From positions 1 to 64,000 of the forward strand of contig NZ_JASKMS010000018.1 in assembly GCF_030124145.1 (NCBI RefSeq): a stretch of 64,000 nt of DNA. Reading direction: 5' to 3'. Below, piece after piece: positions 1-6,858 of this stretch (the first letter of the stretch is position 1; each line of letters begins with the position of its first letter). The position numbers were made by a program, and so were the translations under genes. The notes below the pieces were generated by a model that saw only the letters and a list, made by a program, of their open reading frames with translations, had not been told where the DNA came from and made no database searches. This stretch comes from Streptomyces sp. 378. Its GTDB lineage: Bacteria > Actinomycetota > Actinomycetes > Streptomycetales > Streptomycetaceae.

Positions 1-403
1 CGTCCAACGCCCGCCAGTCGTCGGCCGCTTGATGCCACGTCTGCGGCATCGTCGGCGGCACCAGGGCGTAGAAGCGCTCGTGTCTCGGGTCGCAGATCAC
101 CGGGCCGTCATCGAAGGCCTCGCTCAGGAAGGCATCGAGGTCGTGGGACGGAAGGGACCGTTCGCCGGCCACGGCCAGGACGAGCCGCCCGGGCAGCCGC
201 ACAGCGGAGAACAGGCCGCCCAGCGGCAGCAAGGCGACGCCGTGAGCGTTCCACTCCTGGCGGCCCTTCGCAGCGTCGGCCAGCGTCGACAGAAGCCAGT
301 GCTCGGCAGCCAGGCGACGATCAGCGCTCGAGTGGACGAGGGCCCCGGGGGAGGCCTCCACGGGTCGTAATGCAGCGGGGCCGGGGCGCGCTGTACGTTT
401 CAT
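1..403 (-). CDS. Hypothetical protein, N-terminal part only (runs off the left edge)
   Basis: The ATG at 403 follows AAAGGAG at a good distance, and the frame stays open to base 2, giving 134 visible residues. The visible protein is soluble, with the tracts HSSADRRLAAEHWLL and VICDPRHERFYALVP, and I see no signal peptide or membrane segment. I recall similar proteins of unknown function in Streptomyces, often near GntR regulators, but cannot name a function. Codon 12 (370-368) is TTA, the rare leucine codon read by the bldA tRNA in Streptomyces, so translation may depend on developmental stage. It is divergent from the GntR gene at 577. The C-terminus is missing, so length and family are open. 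Confidence 0.75.
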   Translation of the reverse strand, partial: MKRTARPGPAALRPVEASPGALVHSSADRRLAAEHWLLSTLADAAKGRQEWNAHGVALLPLGGLFSAVRLPGRLVLAVAGERSLPSHDLDAFLSEAFDDGPVICDPRHERFYALVPPTMPQTWHQAADDWRALD

Positions 404-510
404 GATGTCGCAGCTCCTTTGCAGCTGTGGCCACGCCCCGGGAGGCCTCCACCTCGCCGGGGCTTGCTGTACTCCGACCGTAGCGCTCAGTGCGTCCCCA
501 TGCACCCCAT

Positions 511-537
511 GCTCTAGTACGCGTACCTACGCGTCCG
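511..537. promoter_or_regulatory. Putative GntR operator in the divergent promoter region
   Basis: Two copies of TACGCGT start at 518 and 528, ten bases apart and so on the same face of the helix. The first sits inside the palindrome GTACGCGTAC (517-526). The site lies between the divergent gene ending at 403 and the GntR gene starting at 577. This is the usual place for an autoregulatory GntR site. The assignment to this regulator is inference. Confidence 0.4.
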
Positions 538-576
538 CACAATGCAGGTCGCAAAGGTGCGCGTCAGCCTCGGAGC

Positions 577-837
577 ATGACCGATTTGCCGCAGTACGAG
601 TACGTGAAACTCGCGGACCGGCTGGCCGCTGAGATCAAGGCCGGGCGTCCTCCCGTGGGAGGTCGGCTGCCTGGTGAGCGGGAGATGACGGAGATCTACA
701 AGGTCAGCCTCGGCACAGTGCGGCGCGCTGTACGTGAACTGCGGGAGCGCGGCCTGGTGGCGACGCTCCCGATCAAAGGTACGTACGTCATCGCCACCTC
801 GGAGACGGCCCAGCTCGACCAGGGCGACGGCGCGTAG
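577..837 (+). CDS. Short GntR-family transcriptional regulator
   Basis: This 86-residue protein is essentially one winged-helix DNA-binding domain. Residues about 10-75 show the GntR pattern: YVKLADRLAAEI, LPGEREM, then the recognition helix VSLGTVRRAVRELRERG and the wing GTYV. It has no room for an effector domain, so it is either a minimal repressor or one that responds through a partner. The ATG at 577 is chosen because the GntR domain starts just after it; upstream in-frame codons would add arginine-rich sequence unlike the family. Small GntR proteins control transfer or excision in actinobacterial integrative elements (KorSA of pSAM2), and its place in an integrated element fits, but that role here is inference. 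Confidence 0.85.
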   Translation: MTDLPQYEYVKLADRLAAEIKAGRPPVGGRLPGEREMTEIYKVSLGTVRRAVRELRERGLVATLPIKGTYVIATSETAQLDQGDGA

Positions 838-853
838 CCGTCACCCGAGCGGC

Positions 854-1090
854 TCACGTCGCCCTGGACTCCCACTCGGTGGCGACGGACGGCAGGTCGA
901 AGATGTGGCCCCTGATCACCTCGTCGCCGATCACCACCGTCACGCCCCCGTCGTCGTCGCGGCGTACACGCACGTCGCCACGGCGCAGCGCGTCTTTCAC
1001 GGCCTCGAGCTCGATTGCGTTGAGGTTCTGCGTGAGCGCCGCGGCGACGCCGGCGGCGAGTTCGTTGCTGATCTGCTCTGGCTGGTCCAC
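854..1090 (-). CDS. Small hypothetical protein of the integrated element
   Basis: A 78-residue acidic protein starts at the GTG at 1090, with GGAGG nine bases upstream. The first half looks helical (ISNELAAGVAAALTQNLNAIE) and the second half beta-rich (DGGVTVVIGDEVIRGHIF). There is no signal peptide, membrane segment or cysteine pair. It is separated from the capsid operon by the strong hairpin at 1257-1305, so it probably has its own promoter in 1091-1250. Function unknown. Confidence 0.6.
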   Translation of the reverse strand: MDQPEQISNELAAGVAAALTQNLNAIELEAVKDALRRGDVRVRRDDDGGVTVVIGDEVIRGHIFDLPSVATEWESRAT

Positions 1091-1256
1091 GTCTGCCTGC
1101 CTCCATCGGTCACGTACCGTGACGAAGGTCGCCCGGGTACGGCGATTCTCGAAATTTGTCAGCGCGAGAGGGGGCTCCCCCCCGCGTTCCGACCCCCTCC
1201 AACGCCAGAGATTCGACGCCCCCTCCCCGTGACGCTGTGTCGCGGGCGAGGGGTGG

Positions 1257-1305
1257 CGCTGCCCGGTGCTTGCGGCCTGACCAGGGCCGCAAGCACCGGG
1301 CAGCG
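1257..1305. terminator. Strong hairpin terminator, 21-bp perfect stem
   Basis: Bases 1257-1277 and 1285-1305 are perfect reverse complements with a 7-base loop (1278-1284). The hairpin lies 75 bases beyond the stop of the leftward capsid operon (1380) and before the next leftward gene (1090). There is no T-run, as is usual for Streptomyces. The rest of 1091-1379 holds no gene I can support. Confidence 0.75.
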
Positions 1306-1379
1306 GTGCCCGCGCGAGTGCTGCACCGCGGGCGCGCGACGGGACGGAGGTGCCGCGTGCCCGGACACCCGCGCGGGAG

Positions 1380-1712
1380 TCAGTCGGGCCGGATGGTCCG
1401 GCCGTGCGTCGGGTCGTACTCGTAGGGCTCGATATCGGGGTTGAGGAAGGCTTCTTCTGCCGGTGGTTTGGTGCCTCGTCCTCGCCCTGATCTCACGCTG
1501 CGTGCACCTCCCGCGCGCCTGGTGCGCTTGGGCTCGCTCTCCTCCTGGCCGTCGCCCTGGTCGTCGACGTCGGCGGGCAGGGCGTCGGCCAGCGTGGCGC
1601 GGCCGGCACTGACCAGGCGGCGGGCCGCGGCGTCCTCGAGCTCGAGGACCTGCCCGGGCACACCACGGGCAGCACGGCTGATGTAGGGCACGCGCAGCCT
1701 GACCCGGGTCAT
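1380..1712 (-). CDS. Phage-type small structural or head-accessory protein
   Basis: This 110-residue protein starts at the ATG at 1712, overlapping the capsid gene stop as ATGA, so the two are translationally coupled. Residues 1-45 contain a short beta-rich module (RVRLRVPYISRAARGVPGQ, then VLELEDAAARRLVSAGRAT). The same pattern is common in small proteins encoded just after major capsid genes in actinophages. The rest is charged and likely disordered, ending in TIRPD. A head-completion or capsid-decoration role is inference from position. It is the last gene before the terminator at 1257-1305. Confidence 0.65.
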   Translation of the reverse strand: MTRVRLRVPYISRAARGVPGQVLELEDAAARRLVSAGRATLADALPADVDDQGDGQEESEPKRTRRAGGARSVRSGRGRGTKPPAEEAFLNPDIEPYEYDPTHGRTIRPD

Positions 1713-3079
1713 GCGCTGGGTCCGATCGCCTGCACGAGGGCCAGGTGCGCGGGGCGGCCGATAGCCATGTCGGCACGGCCCCACACCCGCACCTTCCGGC
1801 CCAGGTTCTCGAAGGCGTTCCCGGCCTGGTTGGACACCTCGACGCGGAACGCCGAGCGGACGCCGATGATGACGAACCCGGAGGCGAAGTTGCCGACCAC
1901 CGACACCGACTCGTCGCCGCCGGCCCCCAGGGTCACCGGGGTCTGGGTGGTCTTGAAGTGGCGCAGCGCGGTGACCTGCTCGGGCGGGGCGAGGTAGGCG
2001 TTCGTCGTCGCCTCCTTGAGCTTCGCCAGTTGCGCGGCGGTGCGGGGGGAGTCGATGCGGACGTCGGGCGTGCCGTTGGCGTCCTCGACGAGCTGGATGG
2101 CGTCGATCCACTCGTCGTAGTCGGTGGGCGCGGCGCCGGCCAGGTCGACGGTTCCGACGTCGGGGTCGTCGAGGATGCCGGTGAAGTAGCGGCCTGCCAC
2201 ATCGTTGCCACCGGTGCCGTTGCTCACGCCCCGCCAGAACGAGCGGTCGAGGCTGTTGGCGACGGCCGCGGACAGCACGGCCTCGATCTGCGCCGCGGCG
2301 TTCGCGCCGTCCTCGATGAGCTCCTCGCTGATGTCGGCGACGCAGCCGAGCACCTTCGGCATGAGGGTCACCGCGTCGAACCGGACGTCGGTGTTGTTGA
2401 GCGCGCCGAGCTCCGGCTTCCACTCTGCGGTGGGGTCGGTCGCGGTGCGCAGGATGCGTGTCTCGCCGGCGCCGAGCGGGATCGTCATCGCGCCGGCCTG
2501 CGAGATGACCGACTGCGAGCGGGCGAGGTCGATGAACAGGTTGCCCAGGGTCGGGGTGACGAAGAACCCGCCGGCGGGGTCCTGGGCGACGACCTGGGCG
2601 CGCATCTCGCGTTCCATCATCGCGTGGTCGCCTCGGAGGATGCCGAGCAGGGCGCGGCCGAGCGAGAGGTCTTCGCCGTCGACGCCGACCGGGCGCGGGG
2701 CGTTGACGGCCTGGGCGAAGGACTCGCCGTGTCGTACGGCGCGGACCTTCCGGCCGTCCGCCGTGTGGAAGTACAGGTTCGGGGCGTCGCGGCGGCCGTT
2801 GGGCCGGTCGTCGTCAACGCGGCCGCGGTCGCCCTCGAGGCGCTCCTCGGCCTGCGTGACCATCTCGTCCAGGTCGTCGTGCTCGTCCATCAGCCGGTCG
2901 AATTCGCGCTGCTCGGCGGTGTTCATCTTCGCGCCGGCGCGGGTCATGACCTGGCGGGCCTGGTCCTGGCGCTCGGTGCGCTTGCTCTTGAGTTCCCGGA
3001 TCAGCAGCGAGCCGTTAGCGCGTACGCCGTAGCGCTCGCACATGCTTTCGAAGCTGCCGGGCAGGGTCCTTCTGGTCAT
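1709..3079 (-). CDS. HK97-fold phage major capsid protein
   Basis: This 456-residue protein starts at the ATG at 3079 (MTRRTLPGS), behind GGGAG. Residues about 15-85 form a charged coiled coil (KSKRTERQDQARQVM, LMDEHDDLDEMVTQAEERLE), the scaffold-like delta domain of HK97-type capsid proteins. The remaining region has typical phage capsid family tracts such as LARSQSVISQAGAMTIPLG, TAEWKPELG and FGVRSAF-like beta segments near the end. Phage gp5-type proteins are usually 380-460 residues, so it seems complete. Normally a prohead protease cleaves the delta domain, but no protease, portal or terminase gene is visible here. An encapsulin is less likely because those lack the long N-terminal coiled coil. 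Confidence 0.9.
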   Translation of the reverse strand: MTRRTLPGSFESMCERYGVRANGSLLIRELKSKRTERQDQARQVMTRAGAKMNTAEQREFDRLMDEHDDLDEMVTQAEERLEGDRGRVDDDRPNGRRDAPNLYFHTADGRKVRAVRHGESFAQAVNAPRPVGVDGEDLSLGRALLGILRGDHAMMEREMRAQVVAQDPAGGFFVTPTLGNLFIDLARSQSVISQAGAMTIPLGAGETRILRTATDPTAEWKPELGALNNTDVRFDAVTLMPKVLGCVADISEELIEDGANAAAQIEAVLSAAVANSLDRSFWRGVSNGTGGNDVAGRYFTGILDDPDVGTVDLAGAAPTDYDEWIDAIQLVEDANGTPDVRIDSPRTAAQLAKLKEATTNAYLAPPEQVTALRHFKTTQTPVTLGAGGDESVSVVGNFASGFVIIGVRSAFRVEVSNQAGNAFENLGRKVRVWGRADMAIGRPAHLALVQAIGPSA

Positions 3080-3181
3080 CAGGGCTCCCGTGGTTGCTGG
3101 GTGCGCGCAGCAGCGTGCACCACGAAGTGGTTGCGGATCACTGCCGCCCACGGGGAGCGGTCGTGCTGGCCGCGGAGCATG

Positions 3182-3202
3182 GCCCGCCCTCGGGGAGCGG
3201 GC
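3182..3202 (-). terminator. Weak hairpin between the 92-residue gene and the capsid gene
   Basis: GCCCGC (3182-3187) and GCGGGC (3197-3202) can pair around a 9-base loop, 31 bases beyond the stop at 3233. The 153-base gap it sits in is the only break in the leftward chain from 4589 to 1380, so a capsid promoter or attenuator may lie here. The stem is short. Confidence 0.3.
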
Positions 3203-3232
3203 GCCGGGGCTCGAACGCGGCGTACGGCCATG

Positions 3233-3511
3233 CTAGCGGCCCGTACGGACACCGGGCGTGAACTCCTGCACCCGGGCGCCGTCCGGCTCGCTGTGACGTC
3301 CGCTGCCGGTCTTGCAGGCCTCGCACAGCACGCCCTTGCGGATGCGGATCGCCGCGCTGAGGTACGTCTCGTCGACGTCGCCGAGCTCGGCGCGCAGCAG
3401 CCGGTTCCCGCCGGTGATGTGCACGGGCGCCCGGAGGTAGTCCAGCTCGTTCATGAGCTCGTCGACGGACGTGGGCAGGGTCGCCGCGATCGCGGCGTGG
3501 TCGATGGTCAT
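3233..3511 (-). CDS. Hypothetical protein of the integrated element
   Basis: This 92-residue protein starts at the ATG at 3511, sharing one base with the stop of the upstream gene (TGATG), which implies coupled translation. The N-terminal part (DHAAIAATLPTSVDELMNELDYL) looks like a helical pair. A CEAC pair lies near residue 68, but no second cysteine pair is present, so a zinc site is not assured. I recall similar small proteins in Streptomyces prophages and integrative elements, but no function is known to me. Confidence 0.65.
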   Translation of the reverse strand: MTIDHAAIAATLPTSVDELMNELDYLRAPVHITGGNRLLRAELGDVDETYLSAAIRIRKGVLCEACKTGSGRHSEPDGARVQEFTPGVRTGR

Positions 3512-4374
3512 CAAGCGGTTCCTCTCATCAGGCCACAGTGCGGGCATGCGGGGCGCGATCGCAGGAAGGCGCGGTCGCAGCCCTCACAGCGGCCGTACGG
3601 GACTGCGGCGTCGTCCTGGCCCTCGAGGGCCTCGCCGACGTCGCGCGGGGATGTGGAAACCGGAAGGAGCATCGCGCGCTGCCCGGGCACGCCCGCCACT
3701 GCGGGCAGAGGGTCTCGGATGCCGTCGGTCGGGACGGCGCGCAGCGGCTCACGCTCGCGCGTGTGCGCGCTTCCCGCAGGGTGAGGACTACCTGAGCCCG
3801 TTCCTCCTCCTGTAAGTCCTTCTTCTTCCTCATACTCCTCTGCACCACGCTCACCGTGGTCCGTCGTCACGCTCACCGTGGTGCGAGAACCACGCTCACC
3901 GTGGTCCTTAGGTCCACGCTCACCGTGGTCCTGTAGGTCCACGCTCACCGTGGTGCGAGCCTCGCTTACCTCTCCGCTTGATCCACGCTCACCGTGGTCC
4001 GAGTCTTGGGCCACGCTCACCGTGGTCCGAGACGCGCCCCTGACGTTCAGGGCGTAGTGCGCGTTCGAGAAGTGGCCGGCCGCCTTCACGCGCGTGACGG
4101 CTCCCTCCTCGATGAGCACCTTGAGCGCGCGGTCGACGCGTCCGAATGCCGCACGGCGCTCGCGCACCACGACCGGATCATCGAGGTCTTCCGGCGGGGG
4201 CATGCTCCCCAGGGCGACGGCCATCGCTTCACGGCCCGCGAAGAACCGGCGCGCGGGGATGTCCCCGTCTGGGGCGTCCAGTGAGACGACCGCCATGTAC
4301 GCGAGCAGGCGAAACGGCGCGTGGGGCAGTTCCTTCCACTCCGCGTACACGGCCTTCACGTTCCCCGCCCCCAT
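3511..4374 (-). CDS. Replication-initiator-like HTH protein with an iteron-encoded linker and a C-terminal zinc ribbon
   Basis: This 287-residue protein starts at the ATG at 4374, overlapping the Xis-like stop as TGATG. Residues about 5-115 look like the winged-helix module found in phage and plasmid initiators: AEWKELPHAPFRLLAYMAVVS, FFAGREAMAVALG, DRALKVLIEEGAV, HYALNV. Residues about 118-180 are a repetitive linker in which TTVSV and DHGERG alternate, produced by seven copies of one DNA iteron read in two frames. The C-terminus has CEGCDRAF then CPHCG, a four-cysteine zinc ribbon. Phage initiators such as lambda O carry the origin inside their own gene, and this gene shows the same layout. 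The initiator role is inferred; it could instead be a transcription regulator. Confidence 0.65.
   Translation of the reverse strand: MGAGNVKAVYAEWKELPHAPFRLLAYMAVVSLDAPDGDIPARRFFAGREAMAVALGSMPPPEDLDDPVVVRERRAAFGRVDRALKVLIEEGAVTRVKAAGHFSNAHYALNVRGASRTTVSVAQDSDHGERGSSGEVSEARTTVSVDLQDHGERGPKDHGERGSRTTVSVTTDHGERGAEEYEEEEGLTGGGTGSGSPHPAGSAHTREREPLRAVPTDGIRDPLPAVAGVPGQRAMLLPVSTSPRDVGEALEGQDDAAVPYGRCEGCDRAFLRSRPACPHCGLMRGTA
3845..4026. repeat. Seven iterons inside the replication-like gene (putative origin of the element)
   Basis: The 16-base unit CCACGCTCACCGTGGT occurs at 3845, 3890, 3914, 3939, 3983 and 4011. A seventh copy lacks its first C (15 bases at 3868-3882). Each unit is a partial palindrome, CCACG and CGTGG arms around CTCAC. 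Start-to-start spacings are about 22, 23, 24, 25, 44 and 28 bases. The copies are coding but fall in two frames, so the DNA sequence rather than the protein seems to be what is conserved. This matches iteron origins embedded in phage initiator genes. Confidence 0.8.
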
Positions 4375-4589
4375 CAGCCCGCCTGCTGCGCGGCAGGGCT
4401 GACCGTGCGCTCGTTCAGCCACTGCTCGATGGCGCTCGTCCGGTACAGGACGCGTCCGGTCCGCGAGGGGGAGGTCTTGATGTAGGCCGGTCCCTCGCTG
4501 CGCCATCGGTAGTTGGCGAGGGTCTGCGGGGCGATGCCGTAGCGGGCCTGCACCTGGCGGGGGGTGAGGAGTTCGCTGTTGTCGGCCAT
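4374..4589 (-). CDS. AlpA/Xis-type excisionase (MerR-like HTH)
   Basis: This 71-residue protein starts at the ATG at 4589 after CAGGAG. The pattern LLTPRQVQARYGIAPQTLAN, then YRWRSEGPAYIKTSPSRTG and VLYRTSAIEQWL is the helix-turn-helix and wing of small excisionase or AlpA-type proteins. Such proteins bend DNA for the integrase and often also act as transcription switches. It is divergent from the XRE repressor and is the first gene of the leftward chain to the 92-residue gene, linked by TGATG overlaps, so its expression probably turns on the replication gene too. Confidence 0.85.
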   Translation of the reverse strand: MADNSELLTPRQVQARYGIAPQTLANYRWRSEGPAYIKTSPSRTGRVLYRTSAIEQWLNERTVSPAAQQAG

Positions 4590-4731
4590 CGGTTCTCCTG
4601 TCGAAGTTTTCTAGACAAGGACTTGCATCTTGGCGAGATAAGGCGAGATGATGCGGAGCGTAGCCGGGAAGATCCCGGGCCGCAAGATCCGAACCTTTGT
4701 CGCTAAAACAGCGACTGCTACCGTCCGGATC
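4590..4731. promoter_or_regulatory. Switch region between the Xis-like gene and the XRE repressor
   Basis: This 142-base divergent gap holds a perfect inverted repeat GTCGCT-AAAAC-AGCGAC (4699-4715) just before the repressor start at 4732. It also holds a direct repeat GGCGAGAT at 4632 and 4642, with a 10-base period. Both are plausible operator sites for a phage-type repressor controlling excision and replication in one direction and itself in the other. The binding protein is inferred. Confidence 0.5.
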
Positions 4732-5289
4732 ATGACGACAGGGCGTATCGAATTGGGACCGACGGGGCGGACTGTTGCCGCCAACGTGAAACGCCTGCGA
4801 GGCGAGCGAGGGATGACCCTTCGTGCTCTGTCCACGGCGTTGAGGGAAGCAGGGCGGCCGTTGAGCGCGGACGCGCTCAACAAGATTGAGAACGGTGCAG
4901 CCGACACCAGCCCGGGAAAGAGCGGGGAGCCCAAGCCGGTACGCCGGGTTGACGTGGACGACCTGATGGCGCTCGCCGTCGTTCTTGACGTTCCGGTCAT
5001 CACGCTCCTCGTACCGGAGAGCGTCCGTGGCTCAGTCAGGCTGACCGGCGGCGGGGAAGTTCCCGGACGCCTCGCGTGGCGCTGGGCTCAGGGCCGGGTC
5101 CCACTGAGGTACCCCGAGGGCGCTGACGAGGGAGCAAGGCGGCGCCAGTTGGCCATGTACCTCATGACCGCCACCCCGGACGGCGTCGGGTGGGATCAGA
5201 CCACCAAGGAAGGGCAGCACGCAGCGCTCGAGGTGTTCAAGGCATGGGCCGACGAGGGAGGGGGCGGCGATGGCACGGGTGTGGATTGA
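4732..5289 (+). CDS. XRE-family phage-type repressor
   Basis: This 185-residue protein starts at the ATG at 4732, right after the inverted repeat. Residues about 15-90 form an HTH_3-type domain: VAANVKRLRGERGMTLRALS, ADALNKIENG and VDDLMALAVVLDVPV. The C-terminal part (VRLTGGGEVPGRLAWRWAQGR onward) has no Ser-Lys peptidase signature that I can see, so it is not a LexA/CI self-cleaving type. It probably keeps the divergent Xis and replication genes off. Its end overlaps the integrase start by 20 bases, so the two are co-transcribed. A longer start at 4648 is possible but would place the operator inside the gene. Confidence 0.8.
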   Translation: MTTGRIELGPTGRTVAANVKRLRGERGMTLRALSTALREAGRPLSADALNKIENGAADTSPGKSGEPKPVRRVDVDDLMALAVVLDVPVITLLVPESVRGSVRLTGGGEVPGRLAWRWAQGRVPLRYPEGADEGARRRQLAMYLMTATPDGVGWDQTTKEGQHAALEVFKAWADEGGGGDGTGVD

Positions 5290-6556
5290 GGACCGGGCGG
5301 GTCACAAGGAGTTCCGTGCGGCGCTGGCGAAGGCGAAGGCGGCGAAGCGGCAGCCTCCCGGGCGGTGGCGGGTGCGCTGGTACGACCTGGGGGGCAAGCC
5401 GAGGTCGAAGACGTTCGCCAGGAAGCCGGAGGCTGAGAACCACGTCCACCAGGTCGAGGCGCGGCTGAGGGACGGCTCGTACCGGGACGCGTCGGCGGGC
5501 AAGGCCACGCTGGCGGAGGTTGCCGAGAAGTGGCGGGCGACGCTGTCGGGGCTGGAGCCGACGACGAGGGAGACGTACGAGGACACTCTCCGGGTGCACG
5601 TGCTGCCGCGGTGGGGCTCGTACCAGGTCCGCGGGATCGAGTGGGAGGACGTCGCGGAGTGGGTCGGCCAGCTGGTGGCCGGCAGTGCCGGGCATCACCG
5701 GCCGTTGTCGCCGGGGCGGGTCGGCAAGATTCACCAGGTGCTCTCCCTGGTGCTCGGGCACGCGGTGCGGGCGAAGCGGATACCGGCCAACCCGGCGGCC
5801 GGGGTTCCGCTGCCTCGCCCGGTCCCCAGGGATCACGTCTACCTGACCCACGGGCAGGTGGACCGGCTCGCCGACGCGGCCGGCCCCTACCGGGTCCTGG
5901 TGCTGCTCGCCGCGTACACGGGCCTGCGGTGGGGTGAGCTGTCCGCGGTGACCGTGGGCGCGGTCGACCTCGGCGCGCGGCGGGTGTCGGTGCGGCAGGC
6001 GTACAAGAAGACGCGCGGCGGCCTGGTCGTCGGGATGCCCAAGACGCACGAGAGGCGGAAGGTGCCGATCCTGCGGTCGCTCGCCGACGAGCTCGCCGCG
6101 CACGTCGACGGCCGGAAGCGCGACGAGCTGTTGTTCACCGCGCCTCGAGGCGGTCCGCTGTACGGGGACAACTTCCGCTCGAGGTTCTTCAACCCGGCGG
6201 TGAAGGCGGCCGGGCTCGGCGAGCTCGGCGTCACGCCGCACAAGCTGCGGCACACGGCGGCCTCCCTGGCGATCGCCTCCGGGGCCGATGTGAAGGTCGT
6301 ACAGACCATGCTCGGGCACAAGTCGGCGGTCATGACGCTTGATCTGTACGGGCACCTGTTCCCGGATCGCCTCGACGAGGTGGCGAACCGGCTCGACCGC
6401 GAGCGTGAGCGTCGGGCGCTCCTGGCGCGCCTCGCCGGTCTCCTCCTGGCGGAGCAGCAGCGCCTGGAGAATCCCCGCGAGCGCCTCCACCTGATCAAGG
6501 GCGGAGGCGAGCCCGCGGCGGGCGGTGTGTACGAAATCCGTACTGCCAACCCGTAG
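5270..6556 (+). CDS. Tyrosine recombinase, site-specific integrase
   Basis: This 428-residue protein has the standard layout. An N-terminal arm-binding region (RWRVRWYDLGGKPRSKTFAR, about residues 32-51) is followed by a SAM-like core-binding domain (about 78-175) and a catalytic domain (about 190-365). Catalytic residues are visible: Arg220 in TGLRWGEL, His324 and Arg327 in HKLRHTAAS, His350 in LGHK and the nucleophile Tyr360 in LDLYGHL. It ends 48 bases from the 3' end of the tRNA-Ala gene, the classic position for an integrase that uses that tRNA as attB. The length and all catalytic residues suggest that it is functional. Confidence 0.95.
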   Translation: MARVWIEDRAGHKEFRAALAKAKAAKRQPPGRWRVRWYDLGGKPRSKTFARKPEAENHVHQVEARLRDGSYRDASAGKATLAEVAEKWRATLSGLEPTTRETYEDTLRVHVLPRWGSYQVRGIEWEDVAEWVGQLVAGSAGHHRPLSPGRVGKIHQVLSLVLGHAVRAKRIPANPAAGVPLPRPVPRDHVYLTHGQVDRLADAAGPYRVLVLLAAYTGLRWGELSAVTVGAVDLGARRVSVRQAYKKTRGGLVVGMPKTHERRKVPILRSLADELAAHVDGRKRDELLFTAPRGGPLYGDNFRSRFFNPAVKAAGLGELGVTPHKLRHTAASLAIASGADVKVVQTMLGHKSAVMTLDLYGHLFPDRLDEVANRLDRERERRALLARLAGLLLAEQQRLENPRERLHLIKGGGEPAAGGVYEIRTANP

Positions 6557-6604
6557 GCCGGTTTCCCGGCCCCCGGCCACTCGGCATGACCAGGTACTTC
6601 GGAG

Positions 6605-6677
6605 TGGAGCCTAGGGGAGTCGAACCCCTGACATCTGCCATGCAAAGACAGCGCTCTACCAACTGAGCTAAGGCCCC
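6605..6677 (-). tRNA. tRNA-Ala (anticodon TGC), likely integration site
   Basis: The 73-base gene folds into a full cloverleaf. The acceptor stem GGGGCCT pairs with AGGCTCC, including the G3-U70 pair that marks alanine tRNAs. The D arm is intact, the anticodon loop is TTTGCAT and the T arm is AGGGG/CCCCT around TTCGACT. CCA is not encoded: the bases after A73 are CTCC, so the CCA-adding enzyme at 42943 is needed. The 3' half faces the integrase, so the attachment core is probably within it. No second copy of this 3' end is seen to the left. Confidence 0.97.
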
Positions 6678-6858
6678 GGAAGGTGACATCCCACCGGAGG
6701 AAGCGCGTCCCGGCGGGCGTCGGAGACCAGAGTACCGGGTCACCCCCGTGGTTCCGCAAAAAGATTGGGGGTCCCCGTCGCCGACCACTCTCCGTAAGAT
6801 GCTCGGCGTGGTTCGCTACCGCGAACCGCCGTACATGGGGAAGCGATGGGGAGACGCA

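Noticed and set aside
1..1400. A second copy of the tRNA-Ala 3' end as the far att site
   Set aside because: No stretch resembling the T arm and acceptor end of the tRNA was found; the far end is probably outside the window.
1709..3079. Encapsulin shell protein
   Set aside because: The long N-terminal coiled coil and neighbouring integrase, repressor and Xis point to a phage capsid protein.
1745..3784. A long plus-strand frame opposite the capsid gene
   Set aside because: It mirrors the codon bias of the minus-strand genes, has no ribosome site and matches no family.
3845..4026. CRISPR array
   Set aside because: Units are 16 bases with 6-12-base gaps inside a coding frame and without cas genes; iterons fit better.
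1380..6556. A complete prophage
   Set aside because: Portal, terminase, protease, tail and lysis genes are not visible.
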